A stretch of 5,217 nucleotides of DNA from Atopostipes sp043425375 (GTDB taxonomy: Bacteria > Bacillota > Bacilli > Lactobacillales > Carnobacteriaceae_A): assembly GCA_043425375.1 (NCBI GenBank), contig JBHWQC010000028.1:1-5217 (forward strand), given 5' to 3'. Numbering within the stretch: position 1 is the first letter of the stretch; each line of letters begins with the position of its first letter. A program made the translations under genes and the position numbers. Below the pieces are notes generated by a model. It did not search any database. It was not told the origin of the DNA and saw only the letters and a program-made list of their open reading frames with translations. Below, one piece after another: positions 1 through 5,217 of this stretch.

Positions 1-186
1 GAAAAACAGATTGAAGTAGGTTATTTTTTACCTTGTAAAGTAGTTGTTTATGAAAAGGAGGACGGAGTCTATATCGGATTATTGCGGCCCACAATATTAA
101 TCGGCTTACTTGAAGATGATCGTTTGAAAAACATTGCTGAAGAAGTGGAAAATACTTTGAAAGAAGCGATTCAGGCAGCTATATAA
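1..186 (+). CDS. DUF302 domain protein, 3' end only
   Basis: Frame 1 is open from the left edge to a TAA at 184-186 and gives the last 61 residues of a protein whose start lies outside the window. The segment EVGYFLPCKVVVYE, followed by a short beta stretch ending in LLRPTILIGLL and a helical tail (residues about 38-60), is the pattern I know for the C-terminal half of DUF302 proteins, a small alpha/beta family of unknown biochemical role. The Cys in the LPC motif is typical of the family. DUF302 genes often sit beside metal-resistance genes, which fits the SHOCT, YdhK and multicopper oxidase genes that follow. The next gene's ribosome site begins 4 bases after the stop, so the two are probably co-transcribed. 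The family call is from memory of the motif. The molecular function is unknown. Confidence 0.75.
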   Translation, partial: EKQIEVGYFLPCKVVVYEKEDGVYIGLLRPTILIGLLEDDRLKNIAEEVENTLKEAIQAAI

Positions 187-204
187 AAAAGGGAGGTCTA
201 CTTT

Positions 205-453
205 ATGTACCACTGGAATGGCATGGGCGGCTATTGGTGGAGTTGGCTTGTGGTGCTGATAATTGTCGTTTTCATCGTGTATATCTTGGTGAAAACTTTG
301 AATTCTGGCTCCGATTTTCCGGCAAAAAAAGAAGACTCAACCGCAGAAGCATTGAAATTATTGAATGAACGATATGCGCGTGGAGACATTTCGGAAGAGG
401 AGTACTTGCATCGCAAGAAAATTCTAACAGAAGACCATTCAAGAAAATTCTAA
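205..453 (+). CDS. Small SHOCT-domain membrane protein with altered C-terminus
   Basis: The protein has 82 residues. The N-terminus is rich in Trp, Gly and Met (MYHWNGMGGYWW). It is followed by one hydrophobic segment at about residues 13-30 and a linker, then a SHOCT motif at about residues 47-74 (EALKLLNERYARGDISEEEY, then a Lys-rich end). SHOCT (short C-terminal) domains are small helical modules thought to mediate oligomerisation. One-pass proteins of this shape are common in copper and other metal clusters, but no reaction is known. The ATG is supported by GGGAGG at 191-196, 8 bases upstream. The last residues (SRKF) come from a 26-bp tandem duplication. Without the second copy the protein would end at DHY after 79 residues. 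The SHOCT motif lies before the changed tail, so the protein is probably still functional. The domain assignment is strong and the role is inferred from context. Confidence 0.85.
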   Translation: MYHWNGMGGYWWSWLVVLIIVVFIVYILVKTLNSGSDFPAKKEDSTAEALKLLNERYARGDISEEEYLHRKKILTEDHSRKF

Positions 454-465
454 CAGAAGACCATT
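414..465 (+). repeat. Exact 26-bp tandem duplication
   Basis: Bases 414-439 are repeated without a mismatch at 440-465. The flanking bases differ (413 is G but 439 is T; 440 is C but 466 is A), so the unit is exactly 26 bp. Because 26 is not a multiple of 3, the second copy shifts the reading frame of the SHOCT gene and moves its stop from the original TGA at 468-470 to TAA at 451-453 inside copy 2. This is typical of replication slippage. The lack of any divergence suggests it is recent. Confidence 0.95.
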
Positions 466-577
466 ATTGATAAAACAGATGCTTAATTTGTCTTACCGAA
501 AATTTGGGAGTTCACTGACCATGTAAAAATAGAAGGCATTCAGTTATTTGAAATCAAGAAGGAGCATTTGAAAAAAA

Positions 578-982
578 GTGAAAAATAAGTTGGACTACTT
601 TTAGTTTCGTGTGGTTTATTGTTGGGAGCTTGCGGCGCAGCCGATTACCCAAACCGAAGATACAACAGACACAAGGGATGCGCAAAACGACGACATGATG
701 GAAGATGATTCTTTGGATGCAGGTGGACACAGAGACATGGTACACGATGAATCCGGTGAGATTCCGAAAGGTTTGAGAAGAGCAGAGAATCCAACTTATC
801 CAAAAGGAAGCGAAGTAATCATTCACGCCGATCATATGCTGGGCATGCCAGGTGCGACCACCACAATCGATTCGGCTGAGAATACGAGAGTCTATAGGAT
901 TACCTATACGGATACCGAAACGGGCCAATCGGTTGAAAACCACAAAGGGCTGATTGAAGATGAACTAAGCTCTGTTGAATAA
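578..982 (+). pseudogene. ydhK: YdhK-type DUF1541 lipoprotein gene, frame-shifted and shortened
   Basis: The coding body in frame 2 (from about 650 to TAA at 980-982) has an acidic, Met/Asp/His-rich linker and then one DUF1541 repeat (NPTYPKGSEVIIHADHM, later VENHK and IEDELS). This matches YdhK-family surface lipoproteins, which are often found with copper genes and have unknown biochemistry. The signal peptide lies in frame 1: bases 592-645 encode GLLLVSCGLLLGACGAAD with a clear lipobox (LGAC, Cys at 631-633). A GTG at 578 in frame 2 (MKNKL), preceded by AAGGAG at 559-564 with a long 13-base gap, meets TAG at 602-604. One missing G near 592-593 and one extra C in the CCC at 648-650 would together restore an open protein of about 134 residues. 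YdhK normally has two DUF1541 repeats; this copy has one hybrid repeat. Without these repairs, only an unsupported GTG at 611 opens the body, and that product lacks a lipobox. Sequencing error could explain the indels but not the missing repeat. Confidence 0.75.
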
Positions 983-1028
983 AGACAATTCAACTATCAC
1001 AGAAAATAATTCGAAAATTTAACGTTAC

Positions 1029-1059
1029 AAAAAGGTTGAGCAGCTCGTTTAATCTTTTT
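1029..1059 (+). terminator. Weak candidate terminator after ydhK
   Basis: AAAAAGGTT (1029-1037) can pair with AATCTTTTT (1051-1059), with one G-U pair. The loop contains the small inner palindrome GAGCAGCTC. The stem ends in a run of five T. The stem is mostly A-T pairs and would be weak, so partial termination between ydhK and the oxidase is possible but unproven. I see no convincing -35/-10 pair between here and the oxidase start, so read-through from upstream may be needed to express the oxidase. Confidence 0.35.
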
Positions 1060-1163
1060 CTCTTGGCGATGCTTATAAACAACGCATGGATGCAATGTTC
1101 TCATCACTTGCTAGGAAATGAATAGTTATAACGAGTCTCCCGCTGATTATAGGAGTGAAAGAA

Positions 1164-2666
1164 ATGATGAAACGGATTATTGGATCGATAATGTTGCTCG
1201 TGTTACTTGCAAGCTGCGCGAATCCCTTGGTAGAAGAACAAACAAATAACGGCATGATGCACCCGCGAATGGAAAACAGAAATAACCCAATGGATCGGCA
1301 AGAGGAAAACAGAAATAACCCGATGAACTTAAATAATGTAGGCCCCTTAGAAGCTTCCAAGGGACTCAATGAATTAATGATTCCGGATGTGTTGGAAAAA
1401 CAAAGCAACTCAGAATATGATTACGAAATAACGGCACAAATCGGAAACACTGAATTTTATGATGGAAATCAAACGGAAACCTTCGGCTATAACGGCGATT
1501 TATTAGGGCCGACGATTCGACTACAGGAAGGCGAAACTGTTCAGGTTAAAATCAACAACGATTTAGATGCTGCTACCACGGTTCACTGGCATGGACTTGA
1601 AATACCGGGTGATGTAGATGGAGGCCCAAGTCAATTGATTGCGCCGAAAGAAAGTAAAGTCGTCACCCTGAAAGTCGACCAACCTTCCGCTACGTTATGG
1701 TACCATCCGCATCCTCATGGAAATACGGGTGAACAAGTTTTTAAAGGCTTGGGAGGACTGCTTTATATCGACGGCTCAGACGATAATCAAGCCGTTTATC
1801 CAGATGAATATGGAGTTAATGACTTTCCGTTGATTTTTCAAGACCGTCAGTTTGACGAAAACGGCCAGCTGAACTATAACCAAGTGATGAATTTTGACGG
1901 CACCCTAGGCAATGTTTCGCTGGTAAATGGAACCATTGATCCGGTCTTAACTGTAGACGAGCCATTAATAAGGTTTCGAATGTTGAATGCTTCCAACGCA
2001 CGTGAATATACTTTCCGACTCAGCAATGGGGCAAGCTTTCGACAAATTGCCTCGGATGGAAGCCGATTAATTCAGCCGGTAGAAATGAATGAAATTACTT
2101 TGACACCTTCCGAACGAGTAGAAGTGCTCGTCGACTTATCTGAAATGGATCCAGACGAGATGGTTGCGATTACGGATGAATTTGGCAATGTGTTATTGCC
2201 GATTGAACGCGGATACAGCTCTCAACAAGCGGCCCAAATTCCTGAAATGGTGTCCGACGAGACATTTCTTTCAGACGAAGATAAGCAGTTGGCAGTAACA
2301 AAGGAAATAGAGTTGTTCGGTCGTATGAATATGGTGACGATCAATGGGCGAAAGTTTGATCCGAATCGAATCGATTTAAGACAAGAACAAGGCGTTACGG
2401 AAGTTTGGGAAGTTTATAACCGTCCCGATATGATGGGTGGCATGACACATCCGTTCCATATTCATGGAACACAATTTAAAGTCATTTCACGTGATGGCAT
2501 TGAAGTATCCCCAAATGAGCAAGGGTTAAAAGACAGTGTGTTGGTCGCACCAGGGGAACGTGTTAAATTATTGGTTGCATTCCCTGAAAAAGGGATTTTC
2601 CCGTTCCACTGTCATATTTTAGAGCACGAAGATAACGGGATGATGGGGCAAATTGAAATCTATTAA
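1164..2666 (+). CDS. mco: CueO-like multicopper oxidase, lipoprotein
   Basis: The protein has 500 residues from ATG 1164, chosen because AGGAG (1151-1155) is 8 bases upstream; an in-frame GTG at 1155 overlaps that site. The N-terminus MMKRIIGSIMLLVLLASC is a lipoprotein signal with lipobox LASC (Cys18), so the enzyme is probably anchored on the outer face of the membrane. Residues about 29-57 are rich in Met and Asn and contain a direct repeat. Three cupredoxin domains follow. All four copper-binding motifs are present: HWHG (141-144), the YHPHPHG stretch (180-186), HPFHIHG (429-435), and HCHILEHED (482-490) with Cys483 as type 1 ligand, His488 and probable axial Met493. The family couples oxidation of Cu(I) or phenolic substrates to reduction of O2 to water. 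Cu(I) detoxification is the likely role, judged from the neighbours. Length and motifs indicate an intact enzyme. No CopY or CsoR box is visible upstream. Confidence 0.93.
   Translation: MMKRIIGSIMLLVLLASCANPLVEEQTNNGMMHPRMENRNNPMDRQEENRNNPMNLNNVGPLEASKGLNELMIPDVLEKQSNSEYDYEITAQIGNTEFYDGNQTETFGYNGDLLGPTIRLQEGETVQVKINNDLDAATTVHWHGLEIPGDVDGGPSQLIAPKESKVVTLKVDQPSATLWYHPHPHGNTGEQVFKGLGGLLYIDGSDDNQAVYPDEYGVNDFPLIFQDRQFDENGQLNYNQVMNFDGTLGNVSLVNGTIDPVLTVDEPLIRFRMLNASNAREYTFRLSNGASFRQIASDGSRLIQPVEMNEITLTPSERVEVLVDLSEMDPDEMVAITDEFGNVLLPIERGYSSQQAAQIPEMVSDETFLSDEDKQLAVTKEIELFGRMNMVTINGRKFDPNRIDLRQEQGVTEVWEVYNRPDMMGGMTHPFHIHGTQFKVISRDGIEVSPNEQGLKDSVLVAPGERVKLLVAFPEKGIFPFHCHILEHEDNGMMGQIEIY
1271..1325 (+). 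repeat. In-frame direct repeat coding ENRNNPM twice
   Basis: The 18-bp sequence at 1271-1288 recurs exactly at 1304-1321, 33 bases (11 codons) later. The match continues for four more bases with one silent change (CCA-ATG against CCG-ATG). Each copy encodes ENRNNPM in the linker between the lipid anchor and the first cupredoxin domain of the oxidase. The length change is in frame, so it extends the Met-bearing linker without harming the enzyme. Confidence 0.9.
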
Positions 2667-2679
2667 CAAGTAATCTTTG

Positions 2680-2721
2680 AACGATTTGTTCGATTTAATT
2701 AGAACAAATCGTTTTTTTTTT
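2680..2721 (+). terminator. Strong intrinsic terminator after the oxidase gene
   Basis: A perfect 12-bp stem (AACGATTTGTTC at 2680-2691 with GAACAAATCGTT at 2702-2713) encloses a 10-base loop. It runs into ten consecutive T (2712-2721). It begins 13 bases after the oxidase stop codon and should insulate the metal cluster from the persulfide operon. There is no T run on the other strand, so it acts in one direction only. Confidence 0.93.
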
Positions 2722-2768
2722 ACGATAATCAAAAGGAGTCCTGTTTTTCTGATCGCTAAACAATAAAT

Positions 2769-2798
2769 TTGACTTTTTTATACGGGCGGGGGTATATT
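2769..2798 (+). promoter_or_regulatory. Promoter of the persulfide operon
   Basis: TTGACT (2769-2774) and TATATT (2793-2798) form a near-consensus sigma-A promoter with an 18-base spacer. It lies just after the terminator, about 50 bases before the first rhodanese start. The inverted repeat at 2779-2796 fills most of the spacer and enters the -10 box, so a bound repressor would block polymerase. Assignment is by eye. Confidence 0.75.
2779..2796 (+). promoter_or_regulatory. Probable CsoR/CstR-family operator
   Basis: TATACGGGCGGGGGTATA is an inverted repeat: TATAC (2779-2783) and GTATA (2792-2796) flank an 8-base core, GGGCGGGG. AT-rich arms around a G/C tract, overlapping a promoter, are characteristic of CsoR/CstR/RcnR-family sites. 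The gene at the end of this operon encodes such a regulator, so autoregulation is the natural reading. The G run is striking in this AT-rich DNA. Binding itself is inferred. Confidence 0.7.
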
Positions 2799-2851
2799 AT
2801 GTAAGTGGATAACATGAAAGAAAAATCACCAAACAACTAAGGAGAGATGAC

Positions 2852-3154
2852 ATGTTTTTTAGAAGAATGCCTTCTATATCAACAAAAGAATTAAATGAAA
2901 TATTAAATGAAAAACCCTTGATTATTGATGTTCGTACACTGGGTGAATTTAAAGATAACCATATCCCTGGGGCAAAGAATGTCCCCTTGGATACAATTCA
3001 CACGTATCAGCCTAAACAAAAAGGATACGTCATCTGTGCAAGTGGTATGCGTAGTAAACAAGCAAGTAAAATTTTGAGTAAGAAAGGCTATGACGTGGTA
3101 AATGTCAAAGGCGGCATGCGTAAATGGAATGGCCCAACCAAAGGAGGAAAATAG
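2852..3154 (+). CDS. Single-domain rhodanese (sulfurtransferase)
   Basis: The protein has 100 residues with a single rhodanese fold and no signal peptide, so it is cytoplasmic. The strand and motif IIDVRTLGEF (24-33) is followed by HIPGAKNVPL (37-46), the active-site loop CASGMR (62-67) with catalytic Cys62, and the C-terminal VKGGMRKW (85-92). Rhodaneses carry sulfane sulfur as a Cys persulfide and pass it between thiols. As first gene of the operon it probably moves sulfur from low-molecular-weight persulfides or to the reductase downstream. AAGGAG (2839-2844) lies 7 bases before the ATG. The stop is only 2 bases before the next gene's GTG, and the end of this gene contains that gene's ribosome site. 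The family is certain; the sulfur donor and acceptor cannot be read from sequence. Confidence 0.92.
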   Translation: MFFRRMPSISTKELNEILNEKPLIIDVRTLGEFKDNHIPGAKNVPLDTIHTYQPKQKGYVICASGMRSKQASKILSKKGYDVVNVKGGMRKWNGPTKGGK

Positions 3155-3156
3155 TA

Positions 3157-4818
3157 GTGAAAATAGTGATAATTGGTGGAGTAGCAGGGGGTATGTCAGC
3201 CGCTACTCGCCTAAGACGATTGGATGAAACAGCAGAAATAACGATTTTAGAAAAAGGACCTTATGTGTCTTTCGCAAATTGTGGATTGCCTTACTATGTC
3301 GGAGGTGAAATCACAGACAGAAATCAACTGATGGTCCAAACCCCTGAAAAATTAAAGGAAAGATTTAATTTAGATGTGCGGGTCAATAGCGAAGCGGTCT
3401 CGATTGATCCGCAAGAAAAAGTAATAACAGTGGCAGATCAAGATGACTCCTATACATTAAGCTATGACAAACTGATTTTGTCTCCAGGCGCAAAACCATT
3501 TGTGCCACCCACTGAAGGGCTAACCGCAGCGAAGAATGTTTTTACCCTGCGCAATGTGCCGGATGTTGATGCGATTACCCAATTTATAGAAGACAAACAA
3601 CCGAAAAAAGCAATCGTGATTGGTGCGGGTTTTATCGGACTTGAAATGGCAGAAAATCTACATAATCGTGGTTTAGATGTCACGATAGTGGAAATGGCCC
3701 CCCAAGTCTTACCACCATTTGATGAAGAAATGGCGGGTTATATTACTGCAGAATTAAAAGAAAAAGGCATCACCTTATATACGGGTGTAGCAGCGGAAGC
3801 TTTTGAAGATGAGGGCCGCGTCATTGTACTGGAAAATGGCGAACGCTTGGAAAGCGAGCTTACTTTAATGTCAGTGGGCGTTCGCCCAGAATCAGAATTG
3901 GCAGAAAAAGCAGGCATTAAAACAGGCATGCGCGGCGGTATATTAGTCGATGAATATTATCAAACGAGTCAATCGGATATTTATGCAATCGGCGATGCGA
4001 TCATCGTCAAACAACAATTGACTGGAGAAGACACCATGATTGCTTTGGCGTCACCGGCCAATCGGCAAGGTCGTCAAGTAGCAGATGTTATAGCAGGCTA
4101 TGAGCGAAAGAATAAGGGAAGCATCGGGACTGCTATTGTTCGGGTATTTGATTTGGTTGCCGCTTCGACAGGTCTAAACGAACGCCAACTATCCGCCGGT
4201 CATCAAAAATATGCATCTGTCCACATCCAGAGTAAACACCATGCGGGCTACTATCCGGGAGCAGAAACGATTGTCTTGAAGCTTTTGTTTAATCCGGAAG
4301 ACGGAACGATTTTTGGGGCACAAGCTGTAGGAAAAGCAGGTGTGGATAAACGAATTGATGTGATTGCAACAGCTATCAAAGGCCACTTGACTGTGGATGA
4401 TTTGCCAGAATTGGAATTAGCTTACGCACCTCCTTTTGGTTCAGCTAAAGATCCGGTGAATATGGCTGGCTATACCGCTATGAATGTCGTTGAAGGTTTG
4501 ACGGATATTGCGCAGTGGCATGAATTAGAAGAATTGCAAGACAATGGATGGATGTTGTTGGATGTTCGAGATGAAGATGAAATTAAAGTAAACGGCGCGA
4601 TGCCAAATGCTATAAACATCCCCTTAAATGATTTACGCACGCGTTTAGGCGAACTGGATAAAGAAAAATCATATGTAGTAAGTTGCCACAGTGGCCAACG
4701 GAGTTATATTGCTGAACGCATCATAAAACAAAGTGGATTTACTGTAAAAAATCTCGACGGCGCCTTTGCATTGTATTCAACGGTTAAGCCAGAGAACATT
4801 ATTAAAATAAAGGAATGA
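3157..4818 (+). CDS. cdr: CoA-disulfide/CoA-persulfide reductase with C-terminal rhodanese domain
   Basis: The protein has 553 residues. I chose GTG 3157 because AAGGAGG (3141-3147) is 9 bases upstream and translation then begins right at the FAD-binding strand MKIVIIGGVAGGMSAA; an upstream in-frame ATG at 3124 lies inside the preceding gene and has no ribosome site. Domains: FAD-binding (1 to about 110), with the single redox Cys42 in SFANCGLPYY; NAD(P)H-binding (GAGFIGLEMAENL, 156-168); FAD motif YAIGDA (276-281); dimerisation domain (about 320-445) with YAPPFGSAKDPVNMAG (423-438); and rhodanese (about 455-550) with loop CHSGQR (510-515, Cys510). Enzymes of this form reduce CoA disulfide or CoA persulfide with NAD(P)H, the rhodanese part delivering or receiving sulfane sulfur. 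The adjacent rhodaneses and CstR-like regulator favour persulfide reduction in vivo. Both catalytic Cys are present and the length is normal for the fused form. Confidence 0.93.
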   Translation: MKIVIIGGVAGGMSAATRLRRLDETAEITILEKGPYVSFANCGLPYYVGGEITDRNQLMVQTPEKLKERFNLDVRVNSEAVSIDPQEKVITVADQDDSYTLSYDKLILSPGAKPFVPPTEGLTAAKNVFTLRNVPDVDAITQFIEDKQPKKAIVIGAGFIGLEMAENLHNRGLDVTIVEMAPQVLPPFDEEMAGYITAELKEKGITLYTGVAAEAFEDEGRVIVLENGERLESELTLMSVGVRPESELAEKAGIKTGMRGGILVDEYYQTSQSDIYAIGDAIIVKQQLTGEDTMIALASPANRQGRQVADVIAGYERKNKGSIGTAIVRVFDLVAASTGLNERQLSAGHQKYASVHIQSKHHAGYYPGAETIVLKLLFNPEDGTIFGAQAVGKAGVDKRIDVIATAIKGHLTVDDLPELELAYAPPFGSAKDPVNMAGYTAMNVVEGLTDIAQWHELEELQDNGWMLLDVRDEDEIKVNGAMPNAINIPLNDLRTRLGELDKEKSYVVSCHSGQRSYIAERIIKQSGFTVKNLDGAFALYSTVKPENIIKIKE

Positions 4819-4822
4819 TTAA

Positions 4823-5116
4823 GTGATGACTAAAGCTATTTCAATTTCTAAATTTAGTGAACTTTATAAAAGCAATGAACATTTAAATATCCTTGATGTA
4901 CGAGAGGATTTCGAATATGAGATGGGACATATTCCAGGAGCAAAATCAAAACCATTAAGCACTTTTCCAGCAAAATTGGATAAGGAAGAGACTTATTATG
5001 TGGTGTGTCAAAGTGGTGGTCGGTCCGCTGGAGCCTGTCAGATGTTGGCAGAAAAAGGGTATGATGTCATCAACGTAGAAGGCGGCATGTCAGCCTGGAG
5101 AGGGGAGATGGAATGA
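4823..5116 (+). CDS. Second single-domain rhodanese
   Basis: The protein has 97 residues from GTG 4823; ATG 4826 is the next codon and equally possible. AAAGGA (4809-4814) is 8 bases before the GTG and lies within the end of the reductase gene, whose stop is 4 bases upstream. The rhodanese features are ILDVREDFEYEMGHIPGA (23-40), the active-site loop CQSGGR (62-67) with catalytic Cys62, and VEGGMSAWRG (85-94). A second Cys at position 72 could form a disulfide or receive sulfur, but this is speculative. No signal peptide is seen, so it is cytoplasmic. Its loop differs from that of the first rhodanese and of the fused domain, which suggests different sulfur donors or acceptors. Its stop overlaps the start of the regulator gene (ATGA), a sign of translational coupling. 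Confidence 0.92.
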   Translation: MMTKAISISKFSELYKSNEHLNILDVREDFEYEMGHIPGAKSKPLSTFPAKLDKEETYYVVCQSGGRSAGACQMLAEKGYDVINVEGGMSAWRGEME

Positions 5117-5217
5117 GTTCCTTATATGAAAAAAATGTAAAGAACCGTTTAAAGAGGTCGGAAGGTCAAATACGGGGTGTATTAAAGATGATGGAAGAAG
5201 AAAAAGACTGTAAAGAT
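5113..5217 (+). CDS. cstR: CsoR/CstR-family repressor, 5' end only
   Basis: The first 35 residues are present, then the window ends. NRLKRSEGQIRGVLKMMEEE (11-30) followed by DCKD is the conserved first helix region of the CsoR/RcnR/CstR family (DUF156). Cys33 matches the conserved first sensing Cys of this family. The second ligand position, which separates copper-sensing CsoR (Cys-His-Cys) from persulfide-sensing CstR (two Cys, no His), lies beyond the edge. I favour CstR because the operon encodes rhodaneses and a CoA-persulfide reductase. The start ATG overlaps the previous stop (ATGA), with GGGGAG (5102-5107) 5 bases upstream. It probably binds the operator at 2779-2796 and represses its own operon until it is modified by persulfides. 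Confidence 0.88.
   Translation, partial: MSSLYEKNVKNRLKRSEGQIRGVLKMMEEEKDCKD

Noticed and set aside
554..943. 129-codon open frame on the minus strand opposite ydhK
   Set aside because: It is a shadow of the ydhK coding strand with no ribosome site and no recognisable domain. The plus strand encodes a known family here.
1053..1121. Open fragment ending in YKQRMDAMFSSLARK before TGA, upstream of the oxidase
   Set aside because: It is 22 codons long with no start or ribosome site, begins inside a possible terminator stem, and resembles no family I can name.
1074..1132. TATAAA (1074-1079) and TATAAC (1127-1132) as -10 boxes for the oxidase gene
   Set aside because: Neither has a recognisable -35 box at 16-18 bases. 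The best candidate, TTGCTA at 1108, is only 13 bases from TATAAC.
2814..2840. Short reading frame ATG AAA GAA ... TAA (MKEKSPNN) between the operon promoter and the first rhodanese
   Set aside because: It has only 8 codons and a weak ribosome site, and no regulatory residue pattern or alternative hairpins are visible. Its stop touches the next ribosome site, probably by chance.
3124..3156. Upstream ATG start giving the reductase 11 extra residues (MEWPNQRRKIV)
   Set aside because: It lies within the preceding rhodanese gene and lacks a ribosome site. GTG 3157 has an ideal one and starts at the conserved FAD strand.
1..5217. CRISPR array, tRNA, rRNA, riboswitch or insertion sequence
   Set aside because: I found no regularly spaced repeats, tRNA-like cloverleaf, conserved RNA motif, transposase or terminal inverted repeats. 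The only repeats are the 26-bp tandem copy and the 18-bp in-frame pair.

Overview
The window looks like a low-GC Gram-positive bacterium (Firmicutes/Bacillota). The base composition is AT-rich and the ribosome sites are strong and purine-rich (AAGGAG type). Two secreted proteins carry lipobox signal peptides, and the gene families are ones usual in Bacilli (YdhK, small SHOCT membrane proteins, CstR-type regulators). A member of Lactobacillales such as the Enterococcus/Carnobacterium group is plausible, but the sequence does not fix the genus. All genes lie on the + strand.

Left half (1-2721), a metal-associated, probably copper-handling, accessory cluster. It holds the 3' end of a DUF302 gene, a small one-pass membrane protein with a SHOCT domain, a damaged ydhK-type (DUF1541) lipoprotein gene, and an intact CueO-like three-domain multicopper oxidase anchored as a lipoprotein. 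A strong intrinsic terminator (2680-2721) closes this half. The part before the oxidase shows clear decay: a 26-bp exact tandem duplication rewrites the end of the SHOCT gene, and ydhK has two opposite single-base frame shifts around its signal peptide, a collapse of its two DUF1541 repeats into one hybrid, and a Trp-to-Gly change in a conserved motif. The oxidase itself looks intact.

Right half (2769-5217), a persulfide/sulfide-response operon. A consensus-like promoter is overlapped by an 18-bp inverted repeat with a G-rich core, which fits a CsoR/CstR-family operator. It drives a single-domain rhodanese, a CoA-disulfide/persulfide reductase fused to a C-terminal rhodanese, a second single-domain rhodanese, and the start of a CsoR/CstR-family repressor that runs off the window. 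The genes are spaced by a few bases or overlap by ATGA. The three rhodanese domains have three different active-site loops (CASGMR, CHSGQR, CQSGGR). The likely logic is that persulfides modify the CstR-like repressor, the promoter opens, and the rhodaneses and reductase move and reduce sulfane sulfur.

The persulfide operon matches a type already known from Firmicutes. I do not see a clearly new system. The most unusual material is the mutational record in the SHOCT-ydhK stretch and the Met/Asn-rich repeat leader of the oxidase.
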